From Syncephalastrum monosporum B8922 (Eukaryota; Mucoromycota; Mucoromycetes; Mucorales; Syncephalastraceae): a stretch of 64,000 nucleotides of DNA. Under the pieces are notes generated by a model, which saw only the letters and a list, made by a program, of their open reading frames with translations, made no database searches and was not told where the DNA came from. The DNA is taken from positions 1 through 64,000 of the forward strand of contig JNEN01001217.1 of the NCBI GenBank assembly GCA_000697355.1, in the 5' to 3' direction. Below, piece after piece: positions 44,662-55,755 of this stretch; within the stretch, counting starts at the first letter, position 1; each line of letters starts with the position of its first letter. Position numbers and translations under genes: made by a program.

Positions 44662-44980
44662 ATGGACGATATCCCTGTCGATGTGGCTATTCGCGCCTTG
44701 CAGGCTCAGGTCGAGGAGCTAAAGCGTCTTGCACAACCGCAAACGTGTACGTGAATAATTGAATGACATCCTTTCTAGCGTGCCTTCATATACGAACGTA
44801 TCTTTCTTCTCTGTCACAGCGCCCTCCACCAAAGATGTGCCCTCGTCCTCTGCGAGCACAGCCGAAGTCAAGGAGCTTCGTGACTTGGTTGAGAAGCTTC
44901 AGACTGCCAACGCCAAAGCTGAATACCGTATCTCCTTTTTGCTGCGCACCCTCGAAGAAAAAGACAAGCAATGCAAATAA
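44662..44980 (+). CDS. Small coiled-coil protein
   Basis: Two exons (44662-44746, 44820-44980) give 81 residues. The donor GTACGT and acceptor GTCACAG join in phase. The first half (VAIRALQAQVEELKRL) and the second half (EVKELRDLVEKLQTANAKAE and RISFLLRTLEEKD) have heptad Leu spacing around a short Ser/Pro linker. No family name was recognised. It could be a subunit of a larger helical assembly. Confidence 0.75.
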
Positions 44981-45132
44981 ACTTGAAGCAGACCATTCTC
45001 TTCGCATCCCCTCTCAACCCATACACCTTCATCACGCCAATACACAAGAACACCCCCTCAATAACATAATACACACACATGGTTGTTTTAAATGCATACT
45101 AGAAGAGCAACCTAAATACAAATGTATATTAA

Positions 45133-46440
45133 TTAACCAAACATCTTGGAGAAAGCAGCCTTCTCCTTTTGCTTGCGCTGAGCGGCCTTTTGCTTTGCGT
45201 TCTGGAGCTCGCGCTTAATGGCGGCGTCGGCAGGATCGAGCTTGGCAGCCTCCTCAAAGTCCTTGAGCGCACCGGTCTCGTCCTTGCTCGAGGCACGCGC
45301 CAGACCACGGCGGAAGTAGGCCTTGGTCCGATCGGTGTCCTTGGTATATTTGGCGTCATACTCGAGCACAGCCGTCGCGGACGCCACCGCCTGAGCATAG
45401 CCGCCCGTCTTGATGGCGCACATGGCCCGGTTGAGGTGGCAGGGGATCTTGACGGCCGCATAGCTCTTGCGCACGTCTTCACCGTCCTCGTCGTCAAAGG
45501 CAGGCTTCTCGTTGAGGTAGCGCAGGGCCTTTTGGTACTTTTTGCTGGCCTCGAGGTAGTTGCCCTTCTTAAAGTAGTCGTTGCCAATAGCCTTGATATC
45601 GCCGGCGATCTTGATGATCTGAGCCGTCTCCTTGGCGTCCTCCTGGTCCTCGGGGAAGTCCTCGTACGCGTCGCCGTCGGCGGGCTTCTCCGGCACGCCG
45701 TCGTCCGCACCCTCCGGGATCTCACCACAGTCGGCAATCACGACGTCCTGGACTGGCTTCTCCGAGACCTTCTCCATGTGCTCGATGGTGCGCACGACGC
45801 TCTTACCCTTGAGGACCTGGCCAAAGACGACGTGCTTCCGGTCGAGGTGGTGGGTCGCCACGGTGGTGATGAAGAACTGCGAACCGTTGGTATCGGGGCC
45901 GGCGTTGGCCATCGAGAGCAGGAACGGTCGGTCGTGTCGCAGCTCAAAGTTCTCGTCCGCAAACTTCTCACCATAGATCGACTCACCGCCGGTGCCGTTG
46001 CCAGCCGTGAAGTCACCACCCTGGCACATAAAGTTCTGTGGAGGACGCGTTAGAGAACTATGAAACAGAAATCCCATGTGAGGCTCTGACTTGCCTTGAT
46101 GACACGGTGGAAGGTCGAGCCCTTGTAGTGGAGAGGCTTGCCCGACTGGCCGACGCCCTTTTCGCCCGTGCAGAGAGCACGGAAGTTCTCGGCCGTCTTG
46201 GGAACAATGTCCTTATACTACGACAGTTATTAGTACTCGCGTCGTTGGGGTCGGGCACGTTCAAGCGTGCGATGCCGGAAAGATCGGTCAAAAGTATCGA
46301 TTTACGTACAAGCTCAAAGACAATGCGACCGGCGGGCTCACCACCGATGGTGATATCAAAGTAACTACAGCATAGAATGCGTTAGTATCCAATGCCAGAG
46401 TCGCGTTGAGGGACTGAACTTACACGCGAGGGTTGGGCAT
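45133..46440 (-). CDS. CPR6: Cyclophilin-40 (PPIase with TPR domain)
   Basis: Four exons (46440-46424, 46364-46310, 46217-46095, 46035-45133) give 365 residues. The cyclophilin domain is complete: [31 protein letters not shown] with the catalytic Arg two residues after [17 protein letters not shown] and HVVFGQV. Three TPR repeats follow (from about residue 220: [20 protein letters not shown]). It assists Hsp90 with client folding. The third intron starts with GC instead of GT (AAG|GCAAGT), a minor but known donor class, and no GT alternative keeps the frame. Confidence 0.95.
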
Positions 46441-46772
46441 GAAGGGCACAGAAAGACAAAGAGAAACAGGAACGAGCCAGAAACGAGCCGCTCTCTCTTT
46501 AAACCCAACGACGCCGAAAGAATCATCTCGAAATAATGCGAAAAATTCGTAAGTCACACGCATTGGTGAATGTTTGAAATACTAGTCGTTCTTGTTGTAA
46601 CCACAGAGTCTTCTAAGACCAAACAAGGACACACAAAGAGGTAAAAGAGGTATAAACATGCGAAAAAAGAAAAACTTGGAGTATGATAGAGGGTGGGGGG
46701 AAGAAGGGATAATATGAGTGGATATGAGTTGAGAAGAGAGAGAAAGGGTGCTGGGGGGAATCAGAAAAGGTT
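46441..46772. other. CYP40 promoter and GRR1 3' side
   Basis: About 330 bp. No gene was seen. Confidence 0.5.
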
Positions 46773-48589
46773 TTATAAGACGTCGTCTCCGTCTACGAAT
46801 TCATCAGGCTGCTCCAGGTGCAGCAAGTCAGCAGCCACCGGAGCGTCCAGCCTTGGGGATGCCGGGTTGTGATTATTCTGAAGGGGGTTGTTCAACGGCT
46901 CGTTTGGGGTCGGAGTGTCGTCGAGGTTCATGAATGCAGGCGCGGGTCGACTCGACTGTATCAGCGAGTCGCCGGTGATGGTTGCCAGGGTATTAAAGTA
47001 GGCGCGCAGGTCGCGCACGCCCTTGCCGGAAAAGACACAGAACACATTGCGCTGCTGTGGGGTGAAGTCTTTGGGCGGGGTGCGCCGGAAGCGTTGGAAG
47101 TCCGGGCGCAGGAACGCAGGCACCTGGGTCAGTGATAAGTGGGTCAGCTTCTCACAGAAATTGACGAGCTGCATGATCGAGGGCAGGGTCAGGCGAGTGC
47201 AGTAACTCAAATGGACCCGCTCGAGCGAATTGGCGATGCGGGCATGGCTCGTGAGGGCGTAGATGGATTGGTCGGTGATGTTGGTGCACTTGACAAGGCC
47301 AATGCGCTTCAGCTTGGGCAGCGTCGCGAGCTCAGTCACGGAGCGGTCGGTGAGCTGCACGCAGCAGGCCAGGTCGAGGTAGCGTATGCGAGTGCAGTGG
47401 CGTGCGAGCTGCACGATCGAGGCATCAGTGAGGCGGCCGCAATGGCCCAGGCAGAGGTAGTGCAGGTATCGGCCCAGCAGACAGATGGCAAGCACGCTAT
47501 CGTCGGATATGCTGTGGCACTTGTTGAGGACCAGATTGCGGATCTTGGGCGCAGAAGCGACGATCTGGCGGACGGCGTCGTCGGTGATGGTATAAATGGC
47601 AGTCAGGTCGAGGATACGCAGCTGGTCGTAGTAGTGGCTGGAGCAGTCGAATGTGTTCGAAAACGCAGACTGGGTGAAGGCCGTGTCGGTCAGCATCGTG
47701 CATTGGTTGACTCGGAATTCGCGCAATTCGTGGCTGTGCTGGAATATCGCAAACAGGGCGTCGTTGGTAATGGGACAATTCATCAGGTCAATCTCAAGCA
47801 AGGCCGGACAGTGCTGTGCCAGCGCCTTTGCAGAGACGTCGGTGATCATGACACAATTGTTCAGCTTGATCTAGACAAAACAAGTGTTGCTTTCAATACA
47901 CGGTACGATATGATACGATATGATATAACACGACATGATATAATACGGCATGATATATATAAGGCATGATATGATATGATATGATTGAATTGGGGGGGGG
48001 AGGATGGCTTGCTTACCCTGCGTAGACCCGAGCATTTCTGAGCCAGGGCGACGATGCTCTCGTCAGTGACACCAATGAAGCGGTCCGAGCCTTCCTTGCA
48101 CATGCTGAGGTTGAGGCCCTGTAGATTGGGGCATGTCTCGGCTATCCGGTGGATGCTCACGTCAGTCACGCGGCCCACGTCGCTCAGGTCCATCGACACC
48201 AGACTCCGTCGACTGCTTGAGCCTAGAAAGGCCACGATGCCCTCGTCCGTCAGCTTGTGGCACCCCGTCAGCGTCACTCGCTCCAGCCGCTCGCAGATGG
48301 ACAACGTCGCCAGTTGCGCATTCTCCACTTCCGAGGCCAGCAAGGACAGGTTGATTCTTCGTACGAAGCTGGTATAAGGCAGCAGCGACAGACTGCTTGG
48401 ATTCAGCGTATAGCAGAAACTGTGCCACGCCGTCGATCGAGTAAAGTTGGGTTTGTACCATAGCAGCTCGAGGGCATGTGAGCTCCACGATTTGCAGGTC
48501 AATGACGAATTCAAAAGATCGATCGGATGCGTCAGATATTTCAAAATGTGTAGAATCAATTCGGATGGAATGTACTGTGCGGTTGCCAT
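46773..48589 (-). CDS. GRR1: F-box/LRR protein Grr1 (SCF ubiquitin ligase subunit)
   Basis: Two exons (48589-48017, 47870-46773) give 556 residues. The F-box lies at residues 6-50 (IPSELILHILKYLTHPIDLL, then SLTCKSW). About twelve Cys-containing leucine-rich repeats follow (LTGCHKLTDEGI, LDLACCVQLTDRSV, LVKCTNITDQSI). The block PAFLRPDFQRFRRTPPKDFT and the FCVFSGKGV motif after the repeats are Grr1 signatures. It selects phosphorylated targets such as G1 cyclins for SCF. It has fewer residues before the F-box than yeast Grr1. The 146-bp intron holds a TATGA-type microsatellite and a G-run. Confidence 0.94.
47895..47995. repeat. ATGATAT-type microsatellite in GRR1 intron
   Basis: Repeats of GATAT/CATGATAT and a run of nine G on the plus strand, entirely inside the intron 48016-47871. 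Confidence 0.8.
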
Positions 48590-48886
48590 GATGTTATGTC
48601 AATGCTGCGAGTGCGTCTGTGTAGAAGGAAAAAAAAGAAGAAAGGAAAAAAGGAGAGAAGGAAATAAAGAAAGCGAAAGAGAGAGAGAGGGTGTCTGCTC
48701 TTGCAAAAAAAAATGAAAATATAAAAAGAAGAAGGGGTTCAAGTGGGTACGTTAAGTGAGCCCAAGTAGAAAGAAAGAAAGAGAGAGAGAGAGAGAAGCA
48801 CAAGAGAAACAAAGAAGGAAAATAAACTGAACAGAAAATAAGGATTGTTGTTATTATTATCATTGTAATCATTATTATTGCGCTCG

Positions 48887-50008
48887 TCAGGACACCGCAA
48901 TCATGGCACTTTCCACGTCCGGCAGGGTCAAACAAGGCTGACCATCCGCGTCCAAGACGGCGAGGGCGGTTTCACTGGTGGCACTGCCCTGCCGCGTCCG
49001 CTCAAGCCGTATCATGTGTGCATAGCAGCCAATCACCACGCCAACATCGTGAACGAGACTCCGCATGTAGCATCCTTTGCTGCTCTCCACTCGCCAGGCT
49101 GACTGTGCCTTGCCTGCGTCGAAGGACTCGATTTCCAGCCGGTGGATCGTCACCTGCCGTGGTTCGATCGCCATCGGCAGCGCCTGGCCTTGTCGCGCAT
49201 ACTCGTACAACCGTTTTCCTTGCATCTGCAAGGCTGAGTATCTAAATTTGTATGCATTCACAAACGTATGTCATATGAGGTTAATTTCTTTTTCTTCCTT
49301 TTGACAACTTATCGACACGCATGCTCTCAATAAATAGGCTTAAAATGCACCTACATGGGGGGCGTTTGACTGATCTCACCCCTGAACTGGCGCAGCGTCT
49401 CTTCCAGTGTCTCGCGCGTCATGCCATCCGTCGGCCCAGTGTGCGTCGTTTCGCCTTCCATGTCAAACGTTGTTGTGGCAGACCCAAACTGGGCTGTTAC
49501 GACGTATTCCTAAAGAAGACAACTTGTAAACAATGACAACAGCAGACAACAATAGCAACGCTAGCAAGAAATCATGCCGGTTGCCTGTCTTACTTTGGTA
49601 CTGTTCAGGTGACCGTGCAGCTGCTTGCATCCATGACCTAAACCCAACACTGAGCGGACGGCAGGTGCGAGTGGTCAATAACACTTTTGATTTTCTCTCT
49701 TTTTTTTTTATTCTGTAGATCCCCAATCTCACCGAGTACACCTTCCGCTATGGGATCCTACAACAGACAACCCGACCACGCTTCATCAGTAGGGTATGAC
49801 AGGAGAGCCTCCTACTCGTTGCCGTTCTTACCAACGTGCCGCCATGGCCGATTTTCACCATGTCGCGTTGCTTGATCTTTTTCTGGATCCCTTGTCGCGC
49901 CAGCAGCTGCTCGGACAGGGACCTTTGCACAATATCGGTCACCTTGCGTGAGGTGTAGCCTCTCGGCTTGTACACAGCAAACGTGCCATTCAACGCATGG
50001 CGCAACAT
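48887..50008 (-). CDS. PUS4: tRNA pseudouridine-55 synthase (TruB/Pus4 type)
   Basis: Five exons (50008-49832, 49757-49733, 49649-49594, 49509-49355, 49241-48887) give 255 residues. The catalytic motif is GHGGTLDPIAEGVL, split over an intron, with the nucleophile Asp in LDP. Other family blocks: FAVYKPRGYTSRKV at the start, VLGLGHGCKQL, TTTFDMEGE, PPIYSALQMQGKRLYEYAR and the C-terminal CYMRSLVHDVG. It converts U55 of tRNA T-loops to pseudouridine. Exons 2 and 3 are 25 and 56 bp, and the model needed them to restore the active site. The protein is shorter than yeast Pus4, lacking insertions. Confidence 0.93.
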
Positions 50009-50283
50009 GACAGTATGAAGAAAAATAATATGGGAGCGGTGATAGGTATGTAGCAGCGAATCATGGGTTGCAACTTTTTTTTTTCTGCTTCTGGCTTCCA
50101 TAACGACAACAAAAGAATTATGCAGCTGGTGAAGGAGATGGAACAAATACTTATAAACGAGTAGAGATGCAATAGAGATTGGGTTAAAGTGCGCTTGTTA
50201 TGTGTGTGTGTCTGCAATTGTGTGTGTGCCTGGAAGAAAAGGCAGGTTGGGGAAGGCTGGAAGGGGTATCAATAGGTTGCCGT

Positions 50284-51917
50284 TCAAGGTTCGTCGTCAT
50301 TCTTTAAAGGACTCGGTCGTTTCTGGACCTGCTGTAATGGGGTGCCGTCTTCGGCCAATTGCCTGCGCAGCATCTCGTCGCCGCGCTGCTGTTGCTGCTG
50401 TTGCTGCTTGTTGTCCCATTGTGATTGTAATCCGTCGTCTTCCTCTTCTTCGTGGTGTTCCGTCCATTCGGGCTTGCGCATAAATTGCCGGAACGTGTCG
50501 GCAATCATTAGCGCGTCGGTGGAGCTCAGGATCGAGCTGGACTGCCGTGCCTCGGCGTGTTGCATCAAAGCGCCCGCCTTGTCGCGGACAGGCGACGACC
50601 GCTGTGACCCGGAATGCATGACCATCGGTGTGGACGAGTGGATCGATGCGATGTCGCGGTTGTCGGTCACCACATTCGGCCGCGAGCCTTTTTCGGAAGT
50701 ACCCGCTGCTGTGACCAGACCAGCCAGCGCCCCCGCGCCAGCACCCGCGGCGCCAGCACCTGTCGCTTCGGTGCCTTTCGCCGACATGGCCTTGTTCCGC
50801 CGCATCTTGCGAAGCAGCCAAAACACGGCGCCACACAACGCGAGAAAGACAACGCACGCAGCCACAATCACGCCTATCATCCATGGCTTCAACCCGCTGC
50901 TTGAACTTTTCTCGCCGGCTTCATTGGATGGGCCGGCTGATGTCGCGTTGGTCGTGTTGTGTGCATTCTCTAAAGGAAGGAAACAAGGTAAATTCAATCA
51001 TCCACACGCCATTCATATTATCCCCTAAATCATAAATTCAACCCCTCTCCTTCACTTCCTCCTCCTTTAGCACTCTCTCTCTTTCTTTTGTTGGGTAGGA
51101 TCATTCAACCTCCTATCTTTCTCTCTCTCTCTTCATCTTTCTTGCGTACTTACGAATCAGAGTAAATTGTACAGGTGCAGGGAAGTAAGTTTCAGAGGTG
51201 GCTAATTTGTCAATTTCTTCCTGGTAGTTGCGCCCCGGCGAGAGCACGTAAGCATAGGGTTTCCATGTCTTGTTGGCCGAGTTATCAGGCAACTGGGATG
51301 GATACCATGAATCGTCAATGAGTTGAACAAGCACGCCCTGCGTACGTGATAAATTCGCCCATAATTTAACTTGTTCGTATTGGCCCGTGTTGTTTTCATA
51401 AAGTAAATACAGATCGACCATGTCCTAATGTTTTGTAAAGGAAAATACAATACATTGAGTCATGCATTGTTCGCACTTGATGCATCTTTGTGGTTTCTCG
51501 TACCTGTGCCGTATATGCTGCGTTACTGGAATTTTTATGTTTCAGTTACGTACAAGATTGATTTTTTTGATTTGTTAATTAGAAGCTGTCGTCTTGTACA
51601 TGATTTCTTTCTGCCGTTTATCTCCATGACAACGTACTTGTAATTCCAAGTAAACTCGTGGTAGCTGCCATTGTACCATACGTCGGTGCTCGCTGGTGAA
51701 CAGATACCCTGCGTGACGGGTTGAGCGGCGCACGCTTGGGATGCAACGGCTAGAAAAGAGTGGCAGTGATAAGAATCAAGATCGCATGGCGCATCGGCGA
51801 AGAGAGGAACATGCTGGGTTGGGGTAAAAAGGGGAATCGTCTACCTTGTCGCTTATCGAGTCTGGTCGCAGCAACCGTGCACAAAAAGAGCACAGGGAGC
51901 GCAAGCGAGCAGAGCAT
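50284..51917 (-). CDS. Single-pass membrane protein, Psg1-like
   Basis: Five exons (51917-51845, 51749-51638, 51525-51504, 51424-51154, 50969-50284) give 387 residues. The third exon is only 22 bp; it alone restores phase between its neighbours. A signal peptide (MLCSLALPVLFLCTVAA) is followed by a KR site, then a lumenal domain with GICSPASTDVWYNGSYHEF, YLLYENNTG and DDSWYP. One membrane helix (WMIGVIVAACVVFLALCGAV) is followed by a basic stop-transfer patch and a disordered cytosolic tail with polyQ. The lumenal text recalls yeast Psg1, which helps the plasma-membrane H+-ATPase mature; this assignment is tentative. Confidence 0.75.
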
Positions 51918-53710
51918 TAAATGGTGAAAGGATGAAAACGAGTGGTGGTGATGGTAAAAAAGTTGAAGTGAGCGTGATAAAAAAAAAAAATAAATAAAGT
52001 GGGAAAGTGTGTGTATAAAAGTGGGTGTAAGGGAAGAGGTTTGTTCTCTGACTTCTACACGCACACACTCACTCACGCACTCGCACAACAAATTCGGGCA
52101 CTCATAACTTTTTTTTTTTTTGCTGCTCCCCTAATGCGTCCTTACTGTGCAACAGCACAATCCCGCTTGAGCGGTGAAGCGGTACTAGCCGAAGTCCTCT
52201 CTTCTGCTTTTTCTTGTACTCAGCGCTGTATTCCTTTTTTTTTTTTTTAGATGGGCAAGAACACTGGGCCGTACTACGCAAAAAAGTAAAAATATAAAAA
52301 AAATAGTGGACAGAAAAAAAAAGACCCTTTTCCCAATTGTTTGATCCTGTTCTTTTGTCGTCATCTCGCGTAACCATGCTAGAGCAAAAATGATCGAGAA
52401 CCATATGGCAATCGACTTGTTTCCATCTATCCATTATTGTTGGGCGTTTAGGGCTCACAAAACCAGCACAACTAAATTCTTGTGGGTTGCTCCCTGACTT
52501 GGATAGCGCAGCGTACCGATTTGGTCACTCGATGCTAAAAAAAGAGTTGCCTCGCCTTTTTTCCTTCTTTTTCTTTGTGCGCTGTTTGAAATCGCTTAGA
52601 TCCTGCATCCTCCATCCTCTCATCTGCTCACCCACTTACCACACATATGCACACATACAGACATGCAAGAAAAAGACGGACAAGACATGCGAGAGCCCCC
52701 CTTCTTCGTTTCGCTCATACTTGCATTTACAAACTTTGTCCAGAAATTGAGGATTGTTATAACTACGTGTACGACGATTGTCACAACTACGTCAGTAAGT
52801 GAGAAAGAAAACTGGCGATAATGATGATGTACGTGTATATCAGCTACTACCATTGTCCGTCAGAATTTGCCTGACAAGCACGCATAAGAGATGCATAAAA
52901 AAAGATACCGCATCTTCATTGATATGCACATATTTTCAAGTGTGCGATCAACAATACAATGAATTGGATTTAATTGGTTTTTGGCTACAGCCTCTCTCTC
53001 GTTTGTCTCTCTTCATGACGACAGGTATGCTGTTCAAGACGCGCGCGTGCGCCATGCACGATCCGCTCATCCGATAGCTGTCTTGTTGATAGCGCAAATT
53101 TGAATCTCCTAGAATCCTCCTTATGTCTGCCACCCTTTCAATTGCACGTATACGCGTGTTCGGACCAGCTCTGAGTGGGTTAAGTCGTCTTTGCTTGCTT
53201 TGTTCGTCTCTCTGTTCTCAGTGCGATAACTAAGGCTTAACGGAGGGGGCCCCGATCCGCACACATACTAAAGTAACGTGTCATACAATGCTACTCTTTA
53301 GTATTAATATCTCTTTCCTTGCAACCAATTTGTACGTGCTATTGCACCCTTCACTGAAGATAATACTTGATTATCACGTATACGGAGAATACATGCCACA
53401 ACTCTCTCTTTAGCAGAAACACCGACAAGATGGTACGGGAGACTATAATACTATCTTATTATGGCATCAGAGAGAGTTATCTCTTATTTGCAAATTTCTC
53501 AGGTGCGATTGTGTGAAATGTGTATATATGTATGTGCATATGCGTGTGTTGTGTGCGTGTTGAATCTTTGCCTCCTTCGGACGATCAAGGAGCATTTGCC
53601 TATCACGAGGGTTTTTGAGAACGAGAAAAAAAAAAGATTGCGTTCATGGAGTTGGCAAGAATAAATAGAAAATAAAGCTTCTCCGTGCATTCGTTTGTTG
53701 AGCCAAAATG
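51918..53710. other. Intergenic, no gene seen
   Basis: About 1.8 kb. Long A/T runs (51979-51990, 52108-52119, 52238-52249, 52310-52322). Frames are short and lack family text. It should contain the promoter of the Psg1-like gene and the 3' end of the cyclin gene. Confidence 0.5.
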
Positions 53711-54821
53711 CTAAGCCGCGATGCTGTTGGAATACCGAAGGATCTTGGATGGATAGGAGGGCACCCTTGTAGGGACATGCGTTGGTATGGGCTCGTTATG
53801 TGGCAGTGGCGCAGAAGGTGGTGGAGGGTACCGTGCGGCCAAAGTGGAGGCGATGTAACTGTTATTGCTAGGATATAGGTGACAAAGTCGTTTCCTGACT
53901 TGTACTTCTTGTTGCTGTAAGTGGGCTTGCCCCTCCTCTTCGTCCGCCTCCTCCTCTCGGTCCGCAAACTTTCGCTTCTTTCCGATCGTGCCTGGTTGGC
54001 AATGACAAGATACCACATTGGGGGCAGGCAGTGGGATAGCCAAGGTACGGCTTACGGGAAGCGATGATTGTTGCTGTGGCTGTGGCTGTGGCTGTAGTTG
54101 TAGTTGTAGTTGTAGTTGCGGTTGTAGTTGCGGTTGTACTGGTTGGACAGAGGCAGGGATGAATCGTCGGCTGCTGACAGACGTCGTAGCGGCTTCTTGG
54201 CATTGCCACGCCCAGCCGTAGAATGAATGGAGGTTGATATGCAGACTGTAATCCAGGGCACGCAGGAAGTCCAGCTCCCTGATGGTCACAATGTAATTAG
54301 GCAGCCCCAAAACATCTGCCCATGTCTATACATATGTACACAGATACAAAAGGATCGTTTCGTGGTTAGACTGCGAATGTTCTCTCTTTCTAAAGAATGT
54401 ATGCCAAGTATAAGTGATTTACCTTGCACATGTAAGGGCTGTCTTCGAGATATTTCGTTGCGACAACAAGTGCAGTGGAGAAGAGCCACCGCTCGGACTG
54501 GGGTGCATGACGACGCACCGCATGTAGGCGTCGCAGATAGAACAAGGCCACGAGCACGCATGAGCTGGAAAGCTGCATGGTTGCTATCAGATGAACGCTG
54601 TATGAAACAAAAGACATCTTGGATTTCTCGGCTTCGACGAGGGACTGAGCAGGATCCGGGATCCAAAAGAGCGAGAGAACGACGCGTGCAGCAAAATCAC
54701 CGAGTTGGACTGGGTTTCTGCAGTCCAGGAACGGGAGGTGCTGGGGTCGGCTGTTTGTAGAGATGGCGGCCGTGAAGAAAGAAGAAGGCATGGCGGTCAT
54801 CGTCGTCGTCGTTGTTATCAT
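53711..54821 (-). CDS. PHO85-type cyclin (Pcl/PHO80 family)
   Basis: Two exons (54821-54423, 54325-53711) give 337 residues. The cyclin box spans about residues 40-180: ARVVLSLFW, SSSCVLVALFYLRRL, FSTALVVATKYLED, then TWADVLGLPNYIVTIRELDFL and ALDYSLHI. The TWADVLGLP and RELDFL order is that of PHO85 cyclins (Pcl1/Pcl2, Clg1). After the box the tail is Gln-rich with PQLQPQ repeats, coded by repeated CAACTACAAC-type DNA, and a basic GKKRKF patch. It should steer a Pho85-like kinase in cell-cycle or nutrient signals. Several ATGs lie near the start; the first is used. Confidence 0.85.
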
Positions 54822-55755
54822 GATATAGGTCTATACACATGTATATATATACACACACAGAACGCTTATTCACGCCTGTTGGATCACACAACCAAATGTT
54901 GTATGTGGAAGAAAGAGGAGGGGAAAAAAGAAGAAAGCAAGAGCGAAGGGAGAAGGGCGAATTATGATGGTCGGAAAGTTTTTATGTTATGTTATGTACG
55001 TACGTATGTATGGTACATACAGGAAGGTGCACACACACACATCATCACTAAAGCAAACCCCTTGCACGGCGAACCTGTTCATTATTCTTGGTTTGTATTT
55101 CTTTTTCTGTGCATTTCCCTCTAGGGGTACCTTCGTTAACTTTGAAACCAGGGCGAGCTATCCCGACTTCTCTCTCTTCTTTTTTTCTTTTTTTTTTTAT
55201 TTTTCTCATACCTCATTTACATAGCAGTCTATCTGTTTCGTGCCGGGCGGGGGGAGGGAAGAGATGGGGGTTGATGCAGTCTATAGAAGATCAGCAGGTC
55301 AACAAAATACGTCGACGAACACATAAAACTGTACATATGTAAACAATCAGTCCGTGTCTCAACTCCTTATAGAAGAGACAAAGAAAGTAAATGTCTGTGA
55401 GGGATGCGGTGTTCCCATGGAGACAACGAGTGCTCGTCAGTTGCAAAGGAAGAAGGAGGAGGGGTGTGGGGGTAGCTTGCTGGACGGACTCACGGATCAT
55501 CGTCTTGCGTTTGTTTCTTTCTTCTTGTACATGCGATTTACCCCATATGAATATGTCAAGCTGAATTTACTAATGCTGAGTTGAGGGGAAAAAAGATAGC
55601 CATTTTGCTGACAGCGTGTGCCTTTCTCACGAACCCATAAAATAACAGCTTGACGTGTCACAATCTGCTTCTGATTTCTATATGACCAAACTTTCTCACT
55701 TGTATTTCTCTGATACACGTACGACTCTGTCTCTATCATTTTTTGACGCCTCAGT
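54822..55755. other. Divergent intergenic region, cyclin and SET/MYND genes
   Basis: About 930 bp. A TATATATA at 54842-54852 lies about 25 bp upstream of the cyclin ATG on its strand. No other gene was seen. Confidence 0.45.

Noticed and set aside
45169..46053. 294-codon plus-strand frame opposite cyclophilin-40
   Set aside because: Composition shadow, overlaps the exact exon of the PPIase/TPR protein.
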